A DNA stretch of 7,511 bases, from assembly GCA_023473845.1 (NCBI GenBank), contig JAMCYA010000039.1:1-7511 (forward strand). Reading direction: 5' to 3'. The DNA comes from Patescibacteria group bacterium. Lineage in GTDB: Bacteria; Patescibacteriota; Doudnabacteria; UBA920. The notes below the pieces were generated by a model. The model was not told the DNA's origin. It made no database searches and saw only the letters and a program-made list of their open reading frames with translations. Positions 1 through 6,361 of the stretch are shown in pieces. How positions within the stretch are numbered: position 1 is the stretch's first letter; every line of letters starts with the position of its first letter. The translations under genes were made by a program, and so were the position numbers.

Positions 1-510
1 TTCTTTGCCTTTCTCGCGCAAAGTTTGGTCGCGGCCGATTTCCAAAACTTCGTCGTTCAGGCTGGTAGCGGCCGCGGTCCAGTTGTAGGAGCCGGAGGCA
101 TAGGCCTTGTCCGTGACCAGGACTTTTAAATGCATAATGCCCGCATGATCCTGTTCGTAAACCGGGATGCCGGCCCCGCGCAGTTCTTTAATCAGTTTGG
201 CCTGGCTTTCCAGGCCTGCGGTTTGCTGGCGGTCGGTCAGGCCAATAACCGTCAGGCCGCGATGTTTGGCTGCCAGCAGGGCGTCTTTTAAATCTGCACG
301 GGTAAAAGTGTACACGGCAAAGTATACAAACTTGTCCGCATCCTGGATTAGGCCGACCAGTTCCCGGTTAAGCGGCCGATCCTGGTTATAGTAGACATTC
401 ACAGCGCGCTCGGCCTGGGGCAGGTAGCGGGTGCTGTAGTACAGCTGGCCGCAGGCAGCCAGGAGCAGGATAATTACGCTGACATAGAGTATGTCTTTGT
501 TGAGCTTCAT
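1..510 (-). CDS. Phospholipase D-like (PLDc/Nuc-type) exported protein, C-terminus missing
   Basis: Only the first 170 residues are in the window; the reading frame is still open at base 1. The N-terminus has a short charged stretch, then a hydrophobic segment (about residues 7-19) ending in LLLAAC. This looks like a lipoprotein signal with Cys20 as the lipidated residue, although a plain membrane anchor is possible. A PLD fold follows from about residue 37. The HKD catalytic motif is visible: H127-x-K129-x4-D134, then G140-S-x-N143-W-T, and an acidic NDE at 152-154. The D-to-GS spacing is one residue shorter than the textbook form. Proteins of the Nuc/PLDc_2 group cleave phosphodiester bonds in nucleic acids or lipids. 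A surface-anchored nuclease is my inference. The ATG lies 18 bases after smpB with no Shine-Dalgarno sequence, so it is probably co-transcribed with smpB. Whether a second HKD motif follows cannot be seen. Confidence 0.82.
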   Translation of the reverse strand, partial: MKLNKDILYVSVIILLLAACGQLYYSTRYLPQAERAVNVYYNQDRPLNRELVGLIQDADKFVYFAVYTFTRADLKDALLAAKHRGLTVIGLTDRQQTAGLESQAKLIKELRGAGIPVYEQDHAGIMHLKVLVTDKAYASGSYNWTAAATSLNDEVLEIGRDQTLREKGKE

Positions 511-528
511 GGGTTTTGGCCGGGTAGG

Positions 529-972
529 CTAAAGGGCAGCCCGGATTTCTTTTTGGGTTTCGCGTTTTTTTATGTATTCGCGCTTGTCGGTTTTTTTGCG
601 CGCTTTGCCCACGCCGATTTTAAGCTTGAGCCAGCCGCGCCGGCCTTCAAAAATTTCCAAAGGAATAATAACCAGGCCTTTTTCTTTGCCCAGCAGGCCG
701 GAGATTTCTTTTTGGTTTAACAGCAGCTGCCGGCTGTGGGTCGGGTCGTATTTTTCATTGGGTGCGTATTTGTAAGGGCCAATATGGCAGTTGACGAGCA
801 TGGCGCCCCGGGCGGAAACCGTTACGTAAGCGCCCGCTAAAGAGACGTTGCCGGCTTTGACGGATTTTACTTCCGGACCGGACAAGCTCAAGCCCGCCAC
901 CAAAGTGTCTTTGAGGTCGTAATCAAACTTTGCCCGTCGGTTTTCCGCCAAGGTTTTCATATTTAGTGTCAT
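529..972 (-). CDS. smpB: SsrA-binding protein SmpB (trans-translation)
   Basis: SmpB binds tmRNA (SsrA) and delivers it to ribosomes stalled on broken mRNA, so that the nascent chain is tagged and the ribosome freed. The 147-residue product carries the family hallmarks in order: NRRAKFDYDL (11-20), GPEVKSVKAGNVSL (32-45), a beta-barrel strand region with LVNCHIGPY (59-67), DPTHSRQLLLNQKEI (76-90) and the basic GKARKKTDKRE (122-132). These lead into the C-terminal tail that enters the empty mRNA channel. From memory of the family, the tail after DKR (16 residues) is shorter than the E. coli one but close to the Thermus one. The start at 972 gives MTLNMKTL; Met5 is an alternative. GGGTGA (990-985) is 12 bases upstream, which is rather far. 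It is transcribed divergently from argS. No ssrA gene is visible in the window. Confidence 0.97.
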   Translation of the reverse strand: MTLNMKTLAENRRAKFDYDLKDTLVAGLSLSGPEVKSVKAGNVSLAGAYVTVSARGAMLVNCHIGPYKYAPNEKYDPTHSRQLLLNQKEISGLLGKEKGLVIIPLEIFEGRRGWLKLKIGVGKARKKTDKREYIKKRETQKEIRAAL

Positions 973-984
973 TTTATCATTGTT

Positions 985-990
985 TCACCC
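985..990 (-). promoter_or_regulatory. Shine-Dalgarno-like GGGTGA upstream of smpB
   Basis: On the minus strand GGGTGA matches the GGTGA part of the extended anti-SD complement. It lies 12 bases from the smpB ATG (972) but only 4 from an out-of-frame ATG (980) that opens a three-codon ORF, Met-Ile-Lys-stop. The TGA of that ORF overlaps the smpB ATG. The spacing therefore suits the mini-ORF better than smpB. Confidence 0.5.
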
Positions 991-1004
991 TTTTTGCCAT
1001 TTTA

Positions 1005-1013
1005 TGTTATAAT
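1005..1013 (+). promoter_or_regulatory. Extended -10 promoter (TGt-TATAAT) for the argS cluster
   Basis: The sequence is TG-T-TATAAT, a perfect -10 hexamer with the extended TGn motif. Only a partial -35 (TTCACC at 984-989, 18-base spacer) is visible. A start site near 1020 is expected, just six bases before the argS ATG at 1026. The same ten bases TGTTATAATT occur at 7109-7118 before the last gene, in an equivalent AT-rich spacer. Confidence 0.65.
1006..1011 (-). promoter_or_regulatory. Candidate -10 element (TATAAC) for smpB
   Basis: Minus-strand TATAAC sits inside the divergent spacer and overlaps the argS -10 on the other strand by four bases. Transcription would begin near 999, giving a leader of roughly 27 bases that contains the GGGTGA site. 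No good -35 is seen at 16-18 bases. A TAAAAT at 1004-999 is an alternative. Confidence 0.4.
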
Positions 1014-1025
1014 TGATAAGAATTT

Positions 1026-2789
1026 ATGCAGAGTGAAACAGCTAAAATTTACCTTCAGCACCTGTTGGCGGAGAGCTTGTCTGAGTTGAAATTGACTTCG
1101 CTTTTGGACAGCGACCCCCAAATTTCGGTACCCGACCCCAAGCACGGGGATTTTTCGACCAACGCCGGCTTGGTTTTGGCCAAAAAACTGAAAGAAAACC
1201 CGGTACAGGTGGCGGAAAAGCTGGTGGCTGCCTTAAAAAAGTACGACACCCAAGGCGTGTTTGAAGAAATTGCCCCAACAGGCGGGTTTATCAATTTCAA
1301 GCTGGGGGCCGGCTTTTTGGTGCGAAATTTGGCAAGGATTTTGGAACAGGGCGAGCTCTTCGGCGCTTCCATAAGCGGCGGAGGCAAGCCCGTGGTCGTG
1401 GAGTACTTCCAGAATAACGTGGCCAAGCCGCCGCACGTGGGCCATTTGCGCAGCGCCGTGATTGGCGACTGCCTCTTGCGCGTTTTAAAATCGCAGGGCT
1501 ACAAAACCATTTCCGATACCCATATCGGCGACTGGGGCGTGCAGTTCGGCATCCTGCTTTTTGCCTACAAGGAATATGTGAAAGCCGGGGGAAAAAAAGA
1601 ATCGCTGGAAGCCGACCCGATTAACGAACTAAACAAATTGTACGTGGCTATGTCCGCCAGGATTGAGGCAGAACCGGTTTTGCGCGAGAAAGGCAAAGAA
1701 GAATTTGTAAAACTGGAAAAAGGGGACACGGAAAACCGCGAACTGTGGCAGTGGTTTGTAAAAGTTTCTTTGGAGGATTTTGAGCGCTACCGGAAGCTGT
1801 TGCAGATTTTACCTTTTGACCATAATTTGGGCGAAAGTTTTTATGAGGACAAAATGCCCGCTGTGCTGGAAGAGCTAAAACACAAAGGCCTGGTGCAAAG
1901 CGGCGAGACCGGCGAGCAGTATGTGGACTTGGAAAGTTTTGGCTTGGGTCGCTGCATTTTGGTTAAGAGCGACGGCGGCACCACTTACCACATGCGCGAT
2001 TTCGCCACCTATATTTACCGGCGCAAGGAGTTTGAATTTTACAAAAATATCTATGTCGTGGATAACCGGCAGTCGCACCATTTCCGCCAGCTGTTTAAGG
2101 TTTTAGAGCTTGCCGGGTATCCGGCTGGCACGGATAGCGCGCACGTAGATTTGGGTTTTATGTCCTTGCCCGAAGGCGCAATTTCCACCCGCAAAGGCAC
2201 TACAATATCTTTGCAGAATTTAATTGACGAAGCCCAAAGCAGGGCGCTAGCTATAATCAAAGAAAAAAACCCGGGGCTCAATAACCAGCAGGCTGTAGCC
2301 AAGGAAGTTGCCCTGGCGGCCATTAAGTATTTCGATTTGTCGCATAACCGCAAGACCGAAATTGTGTTTACCTGGGACAAGGCCCTGAGTTTTGAGGGGA
2401 ACACCGGGCCGTATTTGCAATACACGCATGCCCGCATCCACGGCATTTTGCGCAAGGCCCACCAAGCGGACCCGCCCTGGCATCCGGAGCAGCCTCTGTC
2501 CGGCCGGGCCGAAGCGAAAATCAGCGCTCCGGAACGAGCCCTGCTGGGCAAACTGGTGCTGTTTCCCGAAGTGGTGGCACAGGTGGCTGAAGAATATTTG
2601 CCCAACCTGCTCTGCAACTATTTGTTTGAACTCTCCCAGGCCTATAACCAGTTTTACGAAGTTTCGCCCGTGGTGCAGGAACCGGACTTGGATACCCGGC
2701 ATCTGCGGCTGGCAATCTGCCAGGCCACTGCCCAGGTTATTTCCAACGGCCTCTACCTTTTGGGCATTACCGCACCGGAGGAAATGTAA
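1026..2789 (+). CDS. argS: Arginyl-tRNA synthetase (ArgRS)
   Basis: This is a class I synthetase that attaches arginine to tRNA-Arg in the cytoplasm. The length of 587 residues is normal. The N-terminal Add-like domain (about 1-110) precedes the catalytic core. Its HIGH motif reads HVGH at 137-140 within NVAKPPHVGHLRSAVIGD. Further family signatures are THIGDWGVQFG (165-175), SDGGTTYHMRD (315-325) and DNRQSHHFRQLFKVLELAGY (346-365). The KMSKS-equivalent loop is AISTRKG (385-391), without the usual leading Lys-Met. The DALR anticodon-binding domain starts around SFEGNTGPYLQYTHARI (455-471) and ends with LLGITAPEEM, the classical ArgRS C-terminus. An in-frame TAA at 1017-1019 rules out an earlier start. 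No Shine-Dalgarno sequence fits between the predicted transcription start and the ATG. It is the first gene of the argS-HD-ileS-recO cluster. Confidence 0.98.
   Translation: MQSETAKIYLQHLLAESLSELKLTSLLDSDPQISVPDPKHGDFSTNAGLVLAKKLKENPVQVAEKLVAALKKYDTQGVFEEIAPTGGFINFKLGAGFLVRNLARILEQGELFGASISGGGKPVVVEYFQNNVAKPPHVGHLRSAVIGDCLLRVLKSQGYKTISDTHIGDWGVQFGILLFAYKEYVKAGGKKESLEADPINELNKLYVAMSARIEAEPVLREKGKEEFVKLEKGDTENRELWQWFVKVSLEDFERYRKLLQILPFDHNLGESFYEDKMPAVLEELKHKGLVQSGETGEQYVDLESFGLGRCILVKSDGGTTYHMRDFATYIYRRKEFEFYKNIYVVDNRQSHHFRQLFKVLELAGYPAGTDSAHVDLGFMSLPEGAISTRKGTTISLQNLIDEAQSRALAIIKEKNPGLNNQQAVAKEVALAAIKYFDLSHNRKTEIVFTWDKALSFEGNTGPYLQYTHARIHGILRKAHQADPPWHPEQPLSGRAEAKISAPERALLGKLVLFPEVVAQVAEEYLPNLLCNYLFELSQAYNQFYEVSPVVQEPDLDTRHLRLAICQATAQVISNGLYLLGITAPEEM
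2777..2782 (+). promoter_or_regulatory. Shine-Dalgarno GGAGGA for the HD-domain gene
   Basis: GGAGGA lies inside the last codons of argS, seven bases before the ATG at 2790. It is the only near-perfect Shine-Dalgarno sequence in the window. The argS stop TAA (2787-2789) abuts the ATG directly, so this site fixes the downstream start and suggests coupled translation. Confidence 0.85.
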
Positions 2790-3356
2790 ATGGAGTTTTA
2801 TCCCAAAGTTGAAAAATTTGTTATTGAGGCTTTTCTAAAATCCCCGCATTCGGGTGACATTCGGCATTTTGAAAGAACGGTTTACTGGGTTAAGCGGCTA
2901 AAGTCCAATGCAGATGAGGCGCTGTGTATTGCGGCTTTCGCCCACGATACGGAAAGGGCGTTTAGGGATACTGCCACGCACCCGGTTGCAGAAAAGTCGT
3001 CCAAGGGTTTTTTAGACGAAGTATTTATGCGGCATCATCAGGAGAAAGGCGCGGAAATTATTTTAAAGTTTTTAAAGGAGCAAGGCGCGCCAGCGGAGCT
3101 ATCTGACCGGGTCAGCCGCCTGATTGCCCGTCACGAAGTGGGCGGGGACGCGGACCAGAACCTGCTGCGAGATGCAGATAGCCTTAGTTATTTTGAGAAC
3201 CAGATTGAACATTTTATCGCCCATAAAGTCAGCGAGGTGGGCAAAGAGAAAGTTAAAGATAAGTTTCAATGGATGTTTGACCGGATTGGTTCCCAAGAGG
3301 CCAAAACTTTAGCCCGCCCGATGTATGAGCAAGCCATTAAAAGATTGGAAGCATAA
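2790..3356 (+). CDS. HD-domain phosphohydrolase family protein, substrate unknown
   Basis: The 188-residue soluble protein has a recognisable metal-binding HD pattern. The likely ligands are H26 (in DIRHFERT), H52-D53 (in AAFAHDTE), H82/H83 (in RHHQEKGAEI), H115 (in IARHEVGG) and D128/D130 (in LLRDADSLSYFE). This H...HD...H...H...D order is the layout of HD phosphohydrolases with two metals, such as YqeK-type diadenosine tetraphosphatases, which are also close to 190 residues. The motif wording differs from YqeK, so I assign only the superfamily. The rest is predicted helical with no signal peptide or membrane segment, and ends ARPMYEQAIKRLEA. It begins directly after the argS stop and ends two bases before ileS, so its expression is tied to both synthetases. 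A role in clearing a nucleotide side product of aminoacylation is only a hypothesis. Confidence 0.88.
   Translation: MEFYPKVEKFVIEAFLKSPHSGDIRHFERTVYWVKRLKSNADEALCIAAFAHDTERAFRDTATHPVAEKSSKGFLDEVFMRHHQEKGAEIILKFLKEQGAPAELSDRVSRLIARHEVGGDADQNLLRDADSLSYFENQIEHFIAHKVSEVGKEKVKDKFQWMFDRIGSQEAKTLARPMYEQAIKRLEA
3347..3351 (+). promoter_or_regulatory. Weak Shine-Dalgarno GGAAG for ileS
   Basis: GGAAG lies in the last codons of the HD gene, seven bases before the ileS ATG at 3359. It has one mismatch to GGAGG. With only two bases between the upstream stop and this ATG, reinitiation by terminating ribosomes is likely. Confidence 0.5.
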
Positions 3357-3358
3357 AT

Positions 3359-6349
3359 ATGACAGAAAAACCACAACAATCAAGCGGCCCGGATTTTAAC
3401 CAGCTGGAACTGGCGGTCTTAAAGCATTGGGAAGACGCCAAGATTTTTGAAAAATCTTTGGAGCAAAACCGCAGCGGGGAGCACTATATTTTTTATGACG
3501 GCCCGCCGTTTGCCACCGGCTTGCCGCACTATGGCCATATTTTAGCTTCCACTATCAAGGACGCGGTGCCGCGCTACCAGACCATGCGCGGCAAATACGT
3601 GCGCCGGCGCTGGGGCTGGGATTGCCACGGTTTGCCCATTGAAAATATCGTGGAAAAGAGCCTGAACATTTCGGGGAAAAAACAGATTGAGGAGATTGGC
3701 GTGGAAAAGTTCAACCAGGAGTGCCGCAGCAACGTGCTCAGGTTTGCCGAGGAGTGGGGCAAGACTGTCCGCCGCATGGGCCGCTGGGTGGAGTTCGAAA
3801 ATTCCTACAAGACCATGGATACCACCTATATGGAAAGTGTGTGGTGGGCTCTGCAGCAGGTCTGGAAAAAAGGTTTGATTTACGAAGACCGCAAAGTACT
3901 TTTGTACTGCTCACGCTGCGAAACGCCCATTTCCAATTTCGAAGTGGCCATGGATAACAGCTACCGCGATATTTCCGAAGAATCCGTGTATGCGAAATTC
4001 AAATTGGAGCCGCGCCAGCGCATTGTGGATTTTATTTCCGACGACAAAACCTACGTCTTAGCCTGGACGACTACGCCCTGGACTTTGCCGGGCAACACTT
4101 CTTTAAATGTGGGTCCGCAGATCCGCTACGTGATTGTCAGACAAAACGACCAGCACCTGGTATTGGCCAAAGAGCGGCTCATGGTGCTGCAGGGCGAATA
4201 CGAAGTGGTTATGGAATTTGAAGCCCGCTCCATTGTCGGCCTCAAGTACGAGCCGCTGTATGCGGGCGTGGTGCCGGATTCGGAAAACCGCGCGCACCGC
4301 ATTTACAGTGCGGATTTTGTGACAACCACGGACGGCACCGGCGTGGTGCATAACGCCGCCATGTACGGCGAAGAAGATTATCAGCTCGCCAAGGAAAAAA
4401 ACCTGCCGCGCGTGGACATGCTCGACCACAAGGGCCAGTATTTGCAGGACAGCCGCATCCCGGAAAATTTAAGGGGCGTGTTTTTCAAGGACGCCGATAA
4501 ATTGGTCTTAAAGGAGCTGGGGGAAAAGGGCTTGGTCTACAAAACAGAAAATTATCTGCACTCTTATCCGCACTGCTATCGCTGCGCCACCCCGCTGTTT
4601 TACAATGCTTTGCCTGCCTGGTTTATTGATATCCAAAAAATCAAAAAGGATTTACTCCGGCAGAACGAAAGCACCAACTGGTATCCCGAACATTTGAAGT
4701 TCGGCCGGTTTGCCAAATCCATGGAAACCGCGCCTGACTGGAACATTTCGCGCAACCGCTACTGGGCTACGGCTTTGCCTTTCTGGAAATGCGGCAACCC
4801 GCAGTGTAAAAACGTGACCTGCGTGGGCTCAATCGATGAGTTAAAACAGCAAAGCCTGAACTTTGCCGAAGTCTACCCCCAGAGCCAGCAGCCCGGTTTT
4901 AATCCGCAGGACCTGGACTTGCATAAGCCTTTTGTTGACCAGGTGGTCTTAAAGTGCGGCGAGTGCGGCGGGCAGATGCGCCGCGTGCCCGAAGTGGTGG
5001 ACTGCTGGGTGGAATCCGCATCCATGCCTTTTGCGGAACTGCATTATCCCTTTGAAAACAAGCAGCTGTTCGAAAACCGTTTTCCCGCGGATTTCGTGGC
5101 TGAGTACATTGGCCAAACCCGGGCCTGGTTTTACGTCATGCACGTTATGAGCGTGCTGTTATTTGAGAAGGCACCCTTTAAGAACGTGGTGACCACGGGT
5201 AATATTCTGGCTGAGGACGGCAGCAAGATGTCCAAGTCCAAACAGAACTACCCCGACCCCATCCACTTGATTGAAAAGTACGGCGTAGACCCTTTAAGGT
5301 TTTATTTGCTGACCAGTCCGGTTATGAATGCGGACGATATTAATTTCAGCGAAAAGCTGGTGGCGGAAACCGGCCGCAAAGTGTCCATGCTGCTGTATAA
5401 TTCCTGGACTTTTTACCGCATGTACGAAAAAGGCAGCCTGGAGGATACAGTCTTAATGCCTGAAGCAGTCCGGCATGTTCTAGATAAGTGGGTACTGGCT
5501 AAGCTAAACGAAGCTGCCGCCAAAACCACCCAATATTTGGACGCCTACGACACAGTGCGCGCAGGCAAGGTGCTTATGGATTTTGTGGGAGACCTTTCAA
5601 CCTGGTACATTAGGCGCAGCCGCGACCGCATGAAGGAAGGCGGCGAGGCAGCCGCTGAATCGTTGAAGGTTTTGGGTTTTGTGCTTAAGGAAACCGCCAA
5701 GCTGCTGGCGCCCTTTATGCCCTTTTTGAGCGAACATATTTATCGGGACGTAACCGGCGGCGAGTCCGTGCATCTCGCAGCCTGGCCAAAAGGCGGAGCG
5801 GCTGATCAGGATTTGCTGGCGCGCATGGGCTTGGTCAGGGAAATGGTGGAAGCGGGTTTGTCCTTGCGCAAGGAGCACAACCTAAAAGTCCGGCAGCCGC
5901 TGGCCGAACTGGAATATTACATTAAGGACAAAAACCACCTCCTGCCCCCAGAGCTGGAAAGCGTGTTGGCCGAAGAATTGAACCTCAAAGTCGTAAGCGG
6001 CCGCAGCGATTTTGTGTCCAAAGCCGGCTGGGCCTTCCGCGAAGCCGCGGGTTTTAAGCTGTCGCTCAATTTGGAGCTGACTCTGGAACTGAAAGCCGAA
6101 GGTACGGCGCGCGAGCTGGAACGCCAGGTGCAGGATTTGCGCAAGAAAAGCGGACTTAAGCCGGGCGAACTGATTGATTTGTATTACAATACCCAAGCCG
6201 AAAATTTGGAAAATGCCTTGGTTAACCTGTTTGACCGCAAAAAGACTTTTGTCAGCCAAATTGAAAAAAGCCTGGAAGTGGAAGTGGATTTTGAAATTCA
6301 GGCCCAGGTGGACGGCGAGGCCGTCTGGTTCGGCCTGATTAAAACTTAA
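3359..6349 (+). CDS. ileS: Isoleucyl-tRNA synthetase, type 2 (eukaryote-like)
   Basis: This class I enzyme charges tRNA-Ile and edits mischarged valine. The 996 residues hold all expected parts. The HIGH motif is HYGH (57-60) within DGPPFATGLPHYGHILA, followed by WGWDCHGLPIE (85-95). The CP1 editing domain starts around WTTTPWTLPGN (236-246). Its second motif, GTGVVHNAAMYGEED (326-340), keeps the acidic D340 although the usual AP-A-F is replaced. Paired C184/C187 and C406/C409 form a probable zinc site, and C478/C483 and C533/C536 are further Cys pairs. KMSKS is canonical at 623-627. The anticodon-binding domain follows from about K710, with LSTWYIRRSRDR and LLAPFMPFLSEHIY. The wording around HIGH, and the lack of a type 1 C-terminal zinc finger, place it in the type 2 clade, whose members are generally mupirocin-insensitive. 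It lies two bases after the HD gene. Confidence 0.98.
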   Translation: MTEKPQQSSGPDFNQLELAVLKHWEDAKIFEKSLEQNRSGEHYIFYDGPPFATGLPHYGHILASTIKDAVPRYQTMRGKYVRRRWGWDCHGLPIENIVEKSLNISGKKQIEEIGVEKFNQECRSNVLRFAEEWGKTVRRMGRWVEFENSYKTMDTTYMESVWWALQQVWKKGLIYEDRKVLLYCSRCETPISNFEVAMDNSYRDISEESVYAKFKLEPRQRIVDFISDDKTYVLAWTTTPWTLPGNTSLNVGPQIRYVIVRQNDQHLVLAKERLMVLQGEYEVVMEFEARSIVGLKYEPLYAGVVPDSENRAHRIYSADFVTTTDGTGVVHNAAMYGEEDYQLAKEKNLPRVDMLDHKGQYLQDSRIPENLRGVFFKDADKLVLKELGEKGLVYKTENYLHSYPHCYRCATPLFYNALPAWFIDIQKIKKDLLRQNESTNWYPEHLKFGRFAKSMETAPDWNISRNRYWATALPFWKCGNPQCKNVTCVGSIDELKQQSLNFAEVYPQSQQPGFNPQDLDLHKPFVDQVVLKCGECGGQMRRVPEVVDCWVESASMPFAELHYPFENKQLFENRFPADFVAEYIGQTRAWFYVMHVMSVLLFEKAPFKNVVTTGNILAEDGSKMSKSKQNYPDPIHLIEKYGVDPLRFYLLTSPVMNADDINFSEKLVAETGRKVSMLLYNSWTFYRMYEKGSLEDTVLMPEAVRHVLDKWVLAKLNEAAAKTTQYLDAYDTVRAGKVLMDFVGDLSTWYIRRSRDRMKEGGEAAAESLKVLGFVLKETAKLLAPFMPFLSEHIYRDVTGGESVHLAAWPKGGAADQDLLARMGLVREMVEAGLSLRKEHNLKVRQPLAELEYYIKDKNHLLPPELESVLAEELNLKVVSGRSDFVSKAGWAFREAAGFKLSLNLELTLELKAEGTARELERQVQDLRKKSGLKPGELIDLYYNTQAENLENALVNLFDRKKTFVSQIEKSLEVEVDFEIQAQVDGEAVWFGLIKT

Positions 6350-6361
6350 GCTTATCACGGC

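Noticed and set aside
167..391. Plus-strand open frame of 74 codons opposite the PLD-like gene
   Set aside because: The minus strand carries a clear HKD motif in a continuous frame; the plus-strand product is Ser/Arg-rich and unrecognisable.
2252..2257. TATAAT inside argS as an internal promoter
   Set aside because: There is no TGn extension and no -35, and it lies in coding sequence far from the next start.
2051..2617. Minus-strand open frame of 188 codons inside argS
   Set aside because: It lies opposite conserved ArgRS catalytic and anticodon-binding sequence; Ser/Cys/Ala-rich, with no recognisable domain.
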